A stretch of DNA of 64,000 bases from Sphingomicrobium sp. GTDB taxonomy: Bacteria; Pseudomonadota; Alphaproteobacteria; Sphingomonadales; Sphingomonadaceae. The notes below the pieces were generated by a model. The model made no database searches. It was not told the DNA's origin and saw only the letters and a list, made by a program, of their open reading frames with translations. Where the stretch lies: assembly GCA_036563485.1 (NCBI GenBank), contig DATCMI010000001.1, positions 1,737,501-1,801,500 of the forward strand, in the 5' to 3' direction. Positions 26,870 to 35,995 of the stretch are shown here, piece by piece. A program made the translations under genes and the position numbers. How positions within the stretch are numbered: position 1 is the stretch's first letter; each line of letters opens with the position of its first letter.

Positions 26870-28257
26870 TCGTCTTCGCTGATCAGGAACTGCTCGATGC
26901 GCCCGTTCGCGCCGGGTTCGTAGAAGGTCGACAGGCTGAGCGTCTTGTTCGGATATTTGACCGTATAGCCCTGGATGACAAAGCCGCCGCGGAGGACCGA
27001 GCTGCCCGACGGCTCGAACGCGCTCGGCTCGCCGAGCGGCGCCAGGCTGGCGCGGAAGTCAGCGAGGGCCTGCGGCGTGAAATAATAATTGGCATTGTCG
27101 GTCAGCTGCGTGCGGTCGAGCTTGCCGGCTCGCAGTTGGTCGAACACCGACCGCGCTTTCGCTGCAGCGGCGACCGCCTCGGCCGCCTGAGCAGGCGGCG
27201 GCAGGACGATCTTCGTGATCTCCCGCGCGATGTCCGAATAAGCGCCGCCCGACCAGCTGTTGGTGAAGACGGCGATCGCGGCCTTCTGCTGCGGATAGAC
27301 ATTGTTCGCCGACAGGAAACCGACGGACTCGCCGCCGTGGCTGACCAGCTTGCGGCCGTTCGCGTCGCGTACGAAGACGCCGAGGCCGTAATGCGTGTCG
27401 GTGCCGTCGTTGAGCTTGACCGTCTTCTCCTGCTCTTCCCAATCGTCGCGCGGCAGCACGGCGCGGTTGATCCGCGCGATGTCCCACTTTGCCATGTCCT
27501 CGGCGGTCATCGACAATTCGCCGGCGGCATAGAGCCACCCGCGCGCGGCCGGCGTGACGGCCCGGACCGGTCCGAGCGCATAGCGGCCGTAGCCGGTCGG
27601 ATAGCGCGGACCGATCGCATCGTCCTGGCTCATCACGCTCGTCATCCCGAGCGGCTTGAAGATCCGTTCCTGGAGGAACTGGAGGAGCGGCTTGCCGCTG
27701 ACCTTCTCGGCGATCATCCCGGCAACGACATAGCCGGTGTTCGAATATTGCCATTTCTCGCCCGGCTCATAATCGAGCGGCTTCTTAGCCCAGCGGTCGA
27801 CGATGCCTTGCGCCGTCACCGGGCTCGCCATCGCGGCGAAGCTATAGTCCTGCGGCCAATAGTCCTGCAGCCCGGACGTGTGGGACAGCAGCTGGCGCAG
27901 CGCAATCTTGTCGGCCCCGCTGATGTCCGGGAAATATTTGGACACCTTGTCGTCGAGGTCGAGCTTGCCGTCGTCCTCGAGCAGAAGGAGCGCCATGGCG
28001 GTGAACTGCTTCGAGTTGGAAGCGATCTGGTAGGGCAGCTTGGCGGTGGCCGGCAGTCCTTCATTGGCCTTGCCGTAGCCCTTGCTGAGGACCAGCTGCC
28101 CGTCGCGAACGACCGCGACCTGCGCCGACGGCACCTTGCTGTCCGCCAGCGTCTTGGCGACCATGGCGTCGATCTTGGCGGCTTCCGCGGGGGAAAGCGG
28201 TTGGGCGTGGATGGGAACGGCGGCGAGCGCGACCAGCGCAAAGGCAAAGCGAAGCAT
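26866..28257 (-). CDS. Beta-lactamase-family serine hydrolase
   Basis: A 463-residue exported protein: signal peptide MLRFAFALVALAAVPIHAQP (cleavage after AQ or HA), then a class C-like hydrolase domain with S80-x-x-K83 (SNSK), Y171-x-N173 (YSN) and H307-G-G as the three active-site motifs. A C-terminal DUF3471-like/lipocalin-like region follows from about residue 370. Such enzymes include D-aminopeptidases and esterases as well as penicillin-binding-like proteins; a true beta-lactamase role is not indicated. The ATG at 28257 gives a proper signal peptide; the frame is open further upstream to 28464. It precedes the M17 gene by a 4-base overlap. Confidence 0.87.
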
Positions 28258-28294
28258 GCGGATCAGCTTAGCCGTGCCGCGGGCGCAGTAAAGC

Positions 28295-29650
28295 TTAGAC
28301 CGGCACCCCGTAGAGATCGTGCTCGTCGGCGTCTTCGACCTGGACGGGCACGATGTCGCCGGGCTTGAGCCCGCCGGCGTCGCGGAGGTGGACTTCGCCA
28401 TCGATCTCAGGCGCATCGGCCTTCGAGCGTCCGGTGGCGCCGCCGCTATCCGGGTCGACGGCATCGATGATCACGTCGGTCACGGAGCCGATCTTGCGCG
28501 CCAGCTTTTCTGCCGAGATGCGGGCCGAGAGCGCCATCACAGCTTCGTAACGTTCCTGCTTCAGGTCGTCCTGCACCTGCTCGTCCATGCCCGTCGCCGG
28601 CGCACCTTCGACCGGCTCGAACTTGAAGGCGCCGACGCGATCGAGCTGCGCTTCCTCGAGCCAGGCGAGAAGATAGGCGAAATCCTCTTCCGTCTCGCCG
28701 GGGAAGCCGACGACGAAGCTCGAGCGAATGGCGATGTCCGGCACCTGTGAGCGCCAGCTGCGGATGCGTTCGAGAACCTTCGCATCATTCGCTGGACGGC
28801 GCATGCGGCGGAGCACGTTCGGGCTCGCATGCTGGAACGGGATGTCGAGATAGGGGAGGACCAAACCCTCAGCCATCAGCGGCATGACGTCGTTCACGTG
28901 CGGATAGGGGTACACGTAGTGGAGCCGGACCCAGGCGCCGAGCTTCCCTAGCTCTCGCGCAAGGTCGGTCATGTGCGCGCGCACCTCGATCGGTGCTGCC
29001 GCGTGGGGGCCGCCCTTCCACGGCCAGGCCTTGTGGCGGACGTCGACGCCGTAGGCAGACGTATCCTGGCTGATCACCAGCAATTCCCTCGTCCCGGCGG
29101 CAATCAGCTTTTCGGCTTCGCGAAGAATGGCGTCCGGGCGGCGGCTGACGAGATCGCCGCGCAGCTGCGGGATGATGCAGAAGGCGCAGCGGTGATTGCA
29201 GCCCTCGGAGATCTTCAAATAGCTGTAGTGGCGCGGCGTGAGCTTGAGCCCCGCTTCGGGCACCAAATCGACGAAGGGTGAAGGGATCGGCGGCGCCGCT
29301 TCGTGAACTGCGGCGACGACCTCTTCATATTGGTGTGCGCCCGTGATCGCGAGCACGTCGGGAAAGCGCTCGCGGATGACTTCCGCTTCCTTGCCCATGC
29401 AGCCGGTGACGACCACCCGGCCGTTCTCGGCAATGGCTTCGCCGATGGCTTCGAGGCTTTCTTCCTTGGCTGAATCGAGAAAGCCGCAGGTGTTGACGAG
29501 CACCACGTCGGCGCCGGCATAATCGGGCGACATGTCATAGCCTTCTGCGCGCAGCTTGGTCATGATCCGCTCGCTGTCGACCAAGTTCTTGGGACAGCCG
29601 AGCGAGACCAGCCCGACGCGCGGGGGCTTGGGGAGAGTTGTGACGTTCAT
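28295..29650 (-). CDS. rimO: Ribosomal protein S12 methylthiotransferase RimO
   Basis: A 451-residue radical SAM enzyme that adds a methylthio group to Asp89 of ribosomal protein S12. The N-terminal UPF0004 domain ([28 protein letters not shown]) has three cysteines for a first cluster. The radical SAM motif is CNHRCAFC in [16 protein letters not shown], followed by a C-terminal TRAM domain. Length and motifs match RimO rather than MiaB. Confidence 0.95.
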   Translation of the reverse strand: MNVTTLPKPPRVGLVSLGCPKNLVDSERIMTKLRAEGYDMSPDYAGADVVLVNTCGFLDSAKEESLEAIGEAIAENGRVVVTGCMGKEAEVIRERFPDVLAITGAHQYEEVVAAVHEAAPPIPSPFVDLVPEAGLKLTPRHYSYLKISEGCNHRCAFCIIPQLRGDLVSRRPDAILREAEKLIAAGTRELLVISQDTSAYGVDVRHKAWPWKGGPHAAAPIEVRAHMTDLARELGKLGAWVRLHYVYPYPHVNDVMPLMAEGLVLPYLDIPFQHASPNVLRRMRRPANDAKVLERIRSWRSQVPDIAIRSSFVVGFPGETEEDFAYLLAWLEEAQLDRVGAFKFEPVEGAPATGMDEQVQDDLKQERYEAVMALSARISAEKLARKIGSVTDVIIDAVDPDSGGATGRSKADAPEIDGEVHLRDAGGLKPGDIVPVQVEDADEHDLYGVPV

Positions 29651-29722
29651 CGGAAGGGCAGCGCCAATATAGGAATTATTTGGCGAAATCGAGGCGCTTG
29701 CGCGTGCTGTGCCGGTCCGCCT

Positions 29723-30139
29723 CTACTGACGGCGCGGTCCCGTCCGGACCTGCGGGTCCGCGGCGCGCTCTTCGACAGAGAGAATGCCGTCCTTGTTGGA
29801 GTCGATACGATCGAAATTCGCGAGCGGCTCCACGGACAGTTCCGCAAGGGTCACTCGTCCGTCCCGGTCCGCATCCGACTTGTCGAACCAGCTCTCGTCA
29901 GGCCCGGAGCCCGGGATGTCGCTGACCATCCGGCGCCCAGGACTAGCCTGCAGCGCGGCAGCCGCCGCCACGGCCGCCGCATGAGCCTCGTCCTTGTCGA
30001 TGCCGCCATCGGAATTCGCGTCGAGGACTGCGAACCGGGTGCGGACCATGGCTTCCGCCTGAGCCCTTGGCAGCGGCCCGGGCGCCACCATTCGTTGGCC
30101 TTGCTGAGCCATCAATAGTGCCAGTGCGAGTGCGATCAT
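29723..30139 (-). CDS. EF-hand domain protein, probably exported
   Basis: A 138-residue protein with a hydrophobic N-terminus (MIALALALLMAQQ) that may be a signal peptide. Three calcium-loop patterns are visible: DANSDGGIDKDE, DADRDGRVTLAE and DSNKDGILSVEE, each with Asp at loop position 1, Gly at position 6 and Glu at position 12. It probably binds Ca2+ in the periplasm. It stands between rimO and the K+ channel gene on the same strand. Confidence 0.85.
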   Translation of the reverse strand: MIALALALLMAQQGQRMVAPGPLPRAQAEAMVRTRFAVLDANSDGGIDKDEAHAAAVAAAAALQASPGRRMVSDIPGSGPDESWFDKSDADRDGRVTLAELSVEPLANFDRIDSNKDGILSVEERAADPQVRTGPRRQ

Positions 30140-30231
30140 CTGCGGTTCCTTGCGTCAGGAACTCTGCTCCTGCTCAAGCCCGGTTGTACAACTGGTGAAC
30201 GGCGCGGCCGCTGCCGCCCACGTGGCAAGGC

Positions 30232-31260
30232 TCAGGCGCCGTCGATGATCTCGAGAATGCGGTCGCCCGCCTGCAGCTTCTCGAAGGCGCGGTCGGTCGG
30301 CACGTGAACTTCGCCGTCGCGGATCAGCCGAACGACCTGGCCGGTGCAAATGTCGGCCGGCGCGCGGCCGGCCTCCTCGGCGCCGACCACGCGTTCGCGG
30401 AGCATGACACTGCCCTCCGAAGTCGCGAGGTCCGAAAGGTAATCCGCGCGGTACGGGCCCTCGAGCGAGCTTGCGAGCAGCAGGCCCGAAAAGCTGACAG
30501 GGTTGATGACGGTGTCGGCGCCGGCCTGCCTGGCGATATCTTCATTGTCGCTTTCGCGGATCGTCACGCTGACCTTCGTCGTCGGTGACAGCTTCCGAGC
30601 GGTAAGCACGATCAGGATGTTGCTGTCGTCGCGGCCTGCCGAAATCAGCAGCGCCGCCGCGCGTTCGACGTGCGCGGCTTTGAGCGTCTCGTCACGGCTG
30701 GCATCGCCAAGCAGCACCGCGACGCCGCACTCCGCGGCGCGATCGAGCGCCTCCTTATCCTTGTCGATGACGACGATCCGCTGGCGGTCGGTGCCGCGGG
30801 CGAGCAGCTCTTGCATGGCCTTGTCATTGCTGGTGCCGAAGCCGGCGAGCAGGATGTGATCGCTGAGGTTCTTCTGGATGCGTTTCATGAGCCACTTGTT
30901 CCAGGTTTGCCGGATCACGAACGTGTAGGCGGTTCCGGCGAGGATCAGGATGAAGAAGATGCGGATCGGGGTGACGATCAAAGCGTCGAACAGCCGCGCG
31001 CGCTCGGTCACCGGCACGACATCCCCGTAGCCGGTCGTTGTCGCGCTGATCATCGTGAAATAGATGACGTCACTGAAGGTGACGTGGCCGTCGATCTGGT
31101 CCTTCAGGCTGTCGCGCTCGAACCAGTGGAAAGCGACGATAAAGGCGATCAGCGCGACCAGGACCGCCATGCGGATCCCGAACTGAAGCCATGGGCGCGG
31201 CGGCGGGCTTCGCCGCAGCGTCATGTGCATCGGATCGGCGTGCCACTGCCGCGGTGTCAT
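30232..31260 (-). CDS. Potassium channel with TrkA-N (RCK) domain
   Basis: A 342-residue protein. Two transmembrane helices (about residues 25-50 and 95-120) flank a pore with the K+ selectivity filter TTGYGD. The cytoplasmic part is an RCK/TrkA-N Rossmann domain (ILLAGFGTSNDKAMQELLARG, VVIDKDKEAL, GDASRDETL) and a TrkA-C-like end. This is the ligand-gated bacterial K+ channel class. Three possible ATG starts lie within the first 13 codons; the outermost is used. It is divergent from ugd. Confidence 0.88.
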   Translation of the reverse strand: MTPRQWHADPMHMTLRRSPPPRPWLQFGIRMAVLVALIAFIVAFHWFERDSLKDQIDGHVTFSDVIYFTMISATTTGYGDVVPVTERARLFDALIVTPIRIFFILILAGTAYTFVIRQTWNKWLMKRIQKNLSDHILLAGFGTSNDKAMQELLARGTDRQRIVVIDKDKEALDRAAECGVAVLLGDASRDETLKAAHVERAAALLISAGRDDSNILIVLTARKLSPTTKVSVTIRESDNEDIARQAGADTVINPVSFSGLLLASSLEGPYRADYLSDLATSEGSVMLRERVVGAEEAGRAPADICTGQVVRLIRDGEVHVPTDRAFEKLQAGDRILEIIDGA

Positions 31261-31371
31261 GATCCTGGCCGATGACGCTGCATTAGCCGCTCCTTAGACC
31301 CGCCCCGGGCCGCTGGCCAATGCCGAAACCCGTGGCTAAGAGCCGCCGCAAGTTCAGGCACGGGAGAGTAC

Positions 31372-32685
31372 ATGCGCATTGCGATGATCGGCACTGGCTA
31401 TGTGGGACTGGTGTCCGGTGCCTGCTTCGCCGACTTCGGCCATCAGGTCTGCTGCATCGACAAGGATGAAGCGAAGATCGACGGCCTGAACGCCGGCAAG
31501 ATGCCGATCTGGGAGCCGGGGCTTGAAGCGCTGGTCAAGGCCAATGCCGAGCGCGGCCGCCTGCGGTTCACCAAGAGCCTCGCCGAAGGGGTTAAGGACG
31601 CCGAAGCCGTGTTCATCGCGGTCGGAACGCCGGCGCGCCGGGGTGACGGTCATGCCGATTTGACCTTCGTCTTCCAGGCCGTTCGTGAACTGGCCAAGGA
31701 AATCAGGCCGGGAACCGTGGTGGTCACCAAGTCGACGGTCCCGGTCGGCACCGGCGACGAGATCGAGCGGATCCTTCGCGAAGAGGGCGTCACCGACGTC
31801 TCCGTGGCGTCGAACCCCGAATTCCTCCGTGAAGGCGCGGCGATCGCCGACTTCAAGCATCCGGACCGCATCGTCGTCGGGGCGAACGACCAGCGCGCGC
31901 AGGATGTCCTCAAGGAGATCTACCGCCCGCTGTTCCTCAATCGCGCGCCGATCCTGTTCACCGCTCGCCGCACTGCCGAGCTCACCAAATATGCGGCCAA
32001 TGCGTTTCTCGCGGTGAAGATCAGCTTCATCAACGAGATCGCCGACCTTTGCGAAGCGGTCGACGCGGACGTCCAGGACGTGGCGCGCGGGATCGGGCTC
32101 GACAACCGCATCGGGCCGAAGTTCCTGCACGCGGGCCCCGGTTACGGCGGCAGCTGCTTCCCCAAGGATACGCTGGCGCTGCTCCAGACCGCCGATGCGG
32201 CGGGCGTCGACCAGCGGATCGTCCGCACGACGGTCGAGGTGAACGACGATCGCAAGACGGGCATGGTTGAACGCGTCGCCCGCGCCGTCGGCGACCTCGG
32301 CGGCAAGCGCATCGCCATCCTCGGCCTCGCCTTCAAGCCGAACACCGACGACATGCGCGACGCGCCGTCGATCCCGCTCGTCAACGCACTGATCGAGCGC
32401 GGTGCCACGGTCAGCGCGTTTGATCCAGTCGCGCGCGAGCAGGCCGAGAAGGTCTTCGACGGCATCGAGTTCGCAGCTGATGCCTATGAGGCTGCGGCGG
32501 GCGCCGATGCCCTGGTCATCGTCACCGAGTGGGACGAATTCCGGGCGCTCGACCTCGACAAGATCGCCGCTTCGCTGCGCGGCAAGGTCCTGGTCGACCT
32601 CCGCAACGTCTACGACCGCGACGAAGCCAGCGAGGCGGGGCTCACTTACTACGGGATCGGCCGAGGCAAGCTCCAACCCGCGTGA
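31372..32685 (+). CDS. ugd: UDP-glucose 6-dehydrogenase
   Basis: A 437-residue NAD-dependent enzyme that oxidises UDP-glucose to UDP-glucuronate for polysaccharide and lipid synthesis. N-terminal Rossmann motif MIGTGYVGLVSGACFADFGH; catalytic cysteine in GPGYGGSCFPKDTLAL; the conserved ALVEAAL-free middle domain with ANAFLAVKISFINEIADL; C-terminal domain with LGLAFKPNTDDMRDAPSI. No exopolysaccharide cluster surrounds it. A hairpin follows the stop. Confidence 0.94.
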   Translation: MRIAMIGTGYVGLVSGACFADFGHQVCCIDKDEAKIDGLNAGKMPIWEPGLEALVKANAERGRLRFTKSLAEGVKDAEAVFIAVGTPARRGDGHADLTFVFQAVRELAKEIRPGTVVVTKSTVPVGTGDEIERILREEGVTDVSVASNPEFLREGAAIADFKHPDRIVVGANDQRAQDVLKEIYRPLFLNRAPILFTARRTAELTKYAANAFLAVKISFINEIADLCEAVDADVQDVARGIGLDNRIGPKFLHAGPGYGGSCFPKDTLALLQTADAAGVDQRIVRTTVEVNDDRKTGMVERVARAVGDLGGKRIAILGLAFKPNTDDMRDAPSIPLVNALIERGATVSAFDPVAREQAEKVFDGIEFAADAYEAAAGADALVIVTEWDEFRALDLDKIAASLRGKVLVDLRNVYDRDEASEAGLTYYGIGRGKLQPA

Positions 32686-32689
32686 GGCG

Positions 32690-32710
32690 GGAGCGCGTCA
32701 GCCGCGCTCC
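32690..32710. terminator. Hairpin between convergent ugd and its neighbour
   Basis: GGAGCGCG pairs perfectly with CGCGCTCC around a 5-base loop that contains the stop codon of the minus-strand gene. There is no T-run. Its placement at a convergent junction suggests bidirectional termination. Confidence 0.45.
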
Positions 32711-33294
32711 TCTTCTCCCAAATCCTCCTCATCCCGGCCGCGCGAACGCGACCAGAGGTACAGGCCGCCGCCAATCGCCGCTGCGATGCCGATCTTCGCG
32801 GCAAGCCCTTTTTTATTGTGCTGCCACTCGGCGCGGACGCCCATTTCCTTGGGGATGTTCGGGATCTTGGCCTGGGCAAGGTCTTCGACGAGCCCTTCGA
32901 CCATGTTCACCCGGTCCGCGCCCATCAGCAGCAGCCAGTGCGCCCAATGCGACTCGCTCCAGCGGAAGGCCGCCCGGCGCATCATCCCGCTGACCCACTT
33001 CGGCGGGCTCGAGGTGCCGAAGACCGCGGGCAGCTGCTTGTGCTCGACGGACTGCAGGAGCTCGACGTCAGGCTGCTGGAGCGTCGGGCGCTTCCACTCG
33101 CCGCTGTGATCATCCTTCGAGCGGTCGCGGTAGGAATAGGTCGGATCATTCTCCGTATCCGCGTCGAAGCCCCAGCCGACGATGCGCGAAACATCGACCG
33201 GCCCGCTCGACGTGTGGACCATCGGCGAGCTCTCGGCATCGGAACCGGCGCGAACGTCGGAGGAGGGGCGGATCGCCAGATCAGTGTCGCTCAT
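32698..33294 (-). CDS. Hypothetical protein paired with a zinc alcohol dehydrogenase
   Basis: A 198-residue protein with a charged N-terminal half, a RRAAFRWSESHWAHWLLLMGADRVNMVEGLVEDL helical region, and one C-terminal hydrophobic helix (GLAAKIGIAAAIGGGLYLW) followed by a basic and acidic tail. It probably is membrane-anchored with the bulk in the cytoplasm. It begins 12 bases after the dehydrogenase gene, in what looks like a two-gene unit. I do not recognise the family. Confidence 0.75.
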   Translation of the reverse strand: MSDTDLAIRPSSDVRAGSDAESSPMVHTSSGPVDVSRIVGWGFDADTENDPTYSYRDRSKDDHSGEWKRPTLQQPDVELLQSVEHKQLPAVFGTSSPPKWVSGMMRRAAFRWSESHWAHWLLLMGADRVNMVEGLVEDLAQAKIPNIPKEMGVRAEWQHNKKGLAAKIGIAAAIGGGLYLWSRSRGRDEEDLGEEERG

Positions 33295-33306
33295 GTTCGA
33301 TACTCC

Positions 33307-34455
33307 TTACGCGTTCGCAAGCACGAGGACCGGCTTGATGCAATTGTCGAGCTTGGCCGAAAACAGGTGGTAGGCGTCGGCGATGTCATCGAGCGGCACC
33401 TTGTGGGTGATGATCTTCTTCGGCTCGATGCGGCCTTCCTTCACATGCTCGATCAGCTTCGGCAGCAGCCGCTTCACGCTCGCCTGATTGGCGCGCAAGG
33501 TGAGGCCCTTGTTGACGACATTGCCGATCGGCACGAGGTTGCCGGTCGGGCCGTAAACGCCGACGATCGAGACGATCCCGCCTTTCTTCACCGAGTTGAT
33601 CGCCCAGTGGAGCGCGATCGCCGAGCCGGCTTCGAGCTTCATCCTTTTGCCGATGATCGACTGAAGGATGTTGCCGCTGGCTTCCGCGCCCACCGCGTCG
33701 ATGCAGACGTCGGCGCCGAGGCCATCGGTCGTCTTCTTCATGAAGACGACGACGTCGTCGAGCTCCTTGAAGTTGTATACCTCGGCCGGCGCGAATTCGC
33801 GGACGAACTCGAGCCGGTAGTCGATATGGTCGATGACGATCACGCGGCCGGCGCCGAACAGCCAGGCTGAGCGGGCCGCCATGATCCCGACCGGGCCCGC
33901 GCCGAAGACGACGACCGTGTCGCCCTTCTGGATGCCGCCCATCTCCGCCGCCTGATAGCCGGTGGGGACGACGTCGGTCAGCAGCACCGCATCGTCCGGG
34001 TCCATCCAGTCCGGGATCACCGTCGGGCCGAAGTCGGCATAAGGAACGCGGGCATATTCGGCCTGCCCGCCATCATAGCCGCCGGCCGTGTGCGAATAGC
34101 CGAAGATGCCGCCGACGGCGGTCGCGGCGGGGTTGGACTCGTGGCAGTTGCCGTACAGGCCCTGCTTGCAGAAATGGCACTGACCGCAGGCGATGTTGAA
34201 CGGCACGAGGACGTGGTCGCCGACCTTCAGCTTCTCGACCTCCGAGCCGACCTCCTCGACGATGCCGCAGAATTCGTGGCCGAAGGTCTGGCCGATCCGC
34301 GTGTCCGGGACCATGCCGTGGTAGAGGTGCAAGTCGGACCCGCAGATGCAGCTGCGAGTGACCCGAACGATGGCGTCGCGGGGATGCTGGATCTCCGGCA
34401 TCGGCTTTTCATCGACGCGGACTCGGTAGGGGCCGCGATAATCCATTGCACGCAT
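33307..34455 (-). CDS. Zinc-dependent alcohol dehydrogenase (formaldehyde dehydrogenase-like MDR)
   Basis: A 382-residue medium-chain dehydrogenase. Catalytic zinc site CICGSDLHLYHG and GHEFCGIVEEVG; structural zinc cysteines in CGQCHFCKQGLYGNC (four Cys); NAD-binding VVVFGAGPVGIMAARSAWLFGAGRVIVID. Similar proteins are annotated as glutathione-independent or -dependent formaldehyde dehydrogenases. The substrate is not determined. A strong CAGGAGGAA ribosome site precedes the ATG. Confidence 0.88.
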   Translation of the reverse strand: MRAMDYRGPYRVRVDEKPMPEIQHPRDAIVRVTRSCICGSDLHLYHGMVPDTRIGQTFGHEFCGIVEEVGSEVEKLKVGDHVLVPFNIACGQCHFCKQGLYGNCHESNPAATAVGGIFGYSHTAGGYDGGQAEYARVPYADFGPTVIPDWMDPDDAVLLTDVVPTGYQAAEMGGIQKGDTVVVFGAGPVGIMAARSAWLFGAGRVIVIDHIDYRLEFVREFAPAEVYNFKELDDVVVFMKKTTDGLGADVCIDAVGAEASGNILQSIIGKRMKLEAGSAIALHWAINSVKKGGIVSIVGVYGPTGNLVPIGNVVNKGLTLRANQASVKRLLPKLIEHVKEGRIEPKKIITHKVPLDDIADAYHLFSAKLDNCIKPVLVLANA

Positions 34456-34627
34456 GTCACATTCCTCCTGCCGGGCGGGCTTGTCGTGATGCGAACGCGC
34501 GCGGTGCAGCGAGGTTGCCGACCGCGCCGACCGGCGAAGCGCCGGCTAGGCAGGGCGCGCGCAAACGGCGACGGACGGATCAACGCTGCGGCGAAGAGGC
34601 GCCGATCGGCTCTGGCGCCTGATGTTT

Positions 34628-34642
34628 GTTCCTCATATGTTC
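34628..34642 (+). promoter_or_regulatory. Candidate LexA (SOS) box
   Basis: GTTC-CTCATAT-GTTC is an exact match to the alphaproteobacterial LexA consensus GTTC-N7-GTTC, with an AT-rich spacer. It ends 5 bases before the ATG of the 88-residue ORF, so the transcript would be leaderless or start at the next codon. A random 64 kb sequence would contain about two such 8-base matches, so the position, not the motif alone, is the support. Confidence 0.45.
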
Positions 34643-34647
34643 TGGGC

Positions 34648-34914
34648 ATGACAGGGCGAATCGTGGTCGAAGGCGTGAAACTGGCGGTGGTCATCCGAAA
34701 CTGGCTGCGTTCGACTCCCGACCGGCTGTGGGGCGCCGATCCCAATTACGAAGCGCTGAAGAAGCTGAAGCGCCACGACCCCGAGCTTGCCCCCGATCCG
34801 AGGCGGGAAGTGGCCGATTATATCGTCGCCCGGATCGAGGAGCTGGACTGGGAAGTCACCCAGCCGGAGCCGGAAATGCCCGTCTCCCCGCCGCCGTACC
34901 GCGGCGACGGCTGA
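34648..34914 (+). CDS. Small ORF behind a LexA-type box, unknown function
   Basis: An 88-residue frame starting at an ATG directly after the GTTC-N7-GTTC element. The product is charged and helical (IRNWLRSTPDRLWGADPNYEALKKLKRHDPELAP) with a Pro-rich end; no signal peptide or membrane helix. No ribosome site is visible upstream. A short perfect inverted repeat AGGCGCC/GGCGCCT (34597-34620) lies just before the box. If real, it may be an SOS-regulated leaderless gene. I do not recognise a family, and the frame could be spurious. Confidence 0.5.
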   Translation: MTGRIVVEGVKLAVVIRNWLRSTPDRLWGADPNYEALKKLKRHDPELAPDPRREVADYIVARIEELDWEVTQPEPEMPVSPPPYRGDG

Positions 34915-34939
34915 GCCGCCGCCGCGCCGGCACGCCTAC

Positions 34940-35431
34940 CTACATCGAATTGTTGGTCGAGCCCATCGTCTGGTTGCCGCCGGTCACATCGCCGCCGGTC
35001 GAGATCTGCTGCTGGATCGCCTGCGTCAGCTGCGGCGTCGTCGTCGTCGCGGTGCAGCTTCCCTGGCCATTGGCGACGGCCGCAGCGAGCGCATCGACCG
35101 ACACGCCGCACACCGTCGCGGCGACGCTGATCGGCACCTGTGCGTTGACGGGGATATTGTTGCGGTCGACCTTCAGCGACACGGACAGGTCGTTGAGGAC
35201 ATTCTGAAGGTTGACGCTGACGAGCGCAGGGACGCTCGAGCCGGTGCCGGTGCCGGTGCCGGTGCCGGTGCCGGTGCCGCCGGTACCCGTCGTCGTCCCG
35301 CCGCTGACGTCCCCGGCGCTGACTTCGCCGGCGCTCGAGGGCGCAGGCGTCTGGGTGGTCTTGCAGCCGGCAATCGCCAGGGTCATGCCGCCGATCATTG
35401 CGGCGCCGATCTTCCAAGAACGCGCGATCAT
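34940..35431 (-). CDS. Chaplin-like lipoprotein, second of a tandem pair
   Basis: A 163-residue protein with a lipoprotein signal (lipobox AIAGC, Cys23). A (GT)n linker, residues about 48-64, is encoded by a hexamer repeat. The core from about residue 68, VNLQNVLNDLSVSLKVDRNNIPVNAQVPISVAATVCGVSVDAL, aligns closely to the neighbour at 35446-35943. Two cysteines, C108 and C126, are 18 apart, a pattern reminiscent of chaplins. AAGGAAGG is its ribosome site. It starts 14 bases after its paralogue's stop. Confidence 0.8.
   Translation of the reverse strand: MIARSWKIGAAMIGGMTLAIAGCKTTQTPAPSSAGEVSAGDVSGGTTTGTGGTGTGTGTGTGTGSSVPALVSVNLQNVLNDLSVSLKVDRNNIPVNAQVPISVAATVCGVSVDALAAAVANGQGSCTATTTTPQLTQAIQQQISTGGDVTGGNQTMGSTNNSM
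35241..35279. repeat. Hexanucleotide tandem repeat, 6.5 copies
   Basis: CCGGTG repeated about 6.5 times, in frame, encoding the alternating Gly-Thr linker of the lipoprotein on the minus strand. Because 6 is a multiple of 3, slippage would change linker length without a frameshift. Confidence 0.85.
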
Positions 35432-35445
35432 CTGATCTTCCTTCC

Positions 35446-35943
35446 TTATTGCGGTGTGGTGGTGGTGGACGGCGCCGGCGTCGTTGTCGTCGTCGGGCTT
35501 GTCTGGCCGGTGGTCGCCGGCTGGGTTCCGCCGGTCGTCTGCGCGCCGCCGCCGACCGATCCGTTGGCGGCAAGCTGCTGCTGGATATATTGCTTGAGTT
35601 CGGGCGAGATGCTGTTCGCCGTGCAGCCGTCGCTTGAGCCGCCGCCCGCGCCGATCGACAGCACGTTGATCGAAACGCCGCAGACGTTGGCGGCGATGGT
35701 CACCGGGATCTGGGCGTTGATCGGGATGTTCGCCTTGTCGATGTTGAGGTCGAGCGCGAGATTGTTGAGGACGTTCGACAGGTTGACGTTGACCAGCGAG
35801 GGGACGGCGCTGACGGCGCTTGCCGCGCCTTCCGCGACGGTCTCGCCGACGCTCGCGACTCCATTGGCCGCTTTCTTGGCGGTGCTGCATGCCGACAGGG
35901 CGAGAACCATCGCCAGTGCCGGAACGGCGATTGAACTGCGCAT
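35446..35943 (-). CDS. Chaplin-like lipoprotein, first of a tandem pair
   Basis: A 165-residue protein with a lipobox LALSAC (Cys19), an Ala-rich linker, a core of VNLSNVLNNLALDLNIDKANIPINAQIPVTIAANVCGVSINVL and a Thr/Pro/Gln-rich tail. Two cysteines, C88 and C107, are 19 residues apart, the same spacing as in Streptomyces chaplins, whose core also runs V-P-V-x-V-x-C-G-x-x-V-x-V. Streptomyces chaplins are secreted or wall-anchored and amyloid-forming; this protein is lipid-anchored, so only the core is comparable. Function is unknown. Confidence 0.8.
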   Translation of the reverse strand: MRSSIAVPALAMVLALSACSTAKKAANGVASVGETVAEGAASAVSAVPSLVNVNLSNVLNNLALDLNIDKANIPINAQIPVTIAANVCGVSINVLSIGAGGGSSDGCTANSISPELKQYIQQQLAANGSVGGGAQTTGGTQPATTGQTSPTTTTTPAPSTTTTPQ

Positions 35944-35995
35944 AAACTGAGCTCCCTTTGTAGTGACGGCTAACGCCGCGCCGCTGAACTTTGTT

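Noticed and set aside
34940-35890. 316-residue version of the second lipoprotein
   Set aside because: The upstream part reads the wrong frame of the first lipoprotein; the lipobox and ribosome site place the start at 35431.
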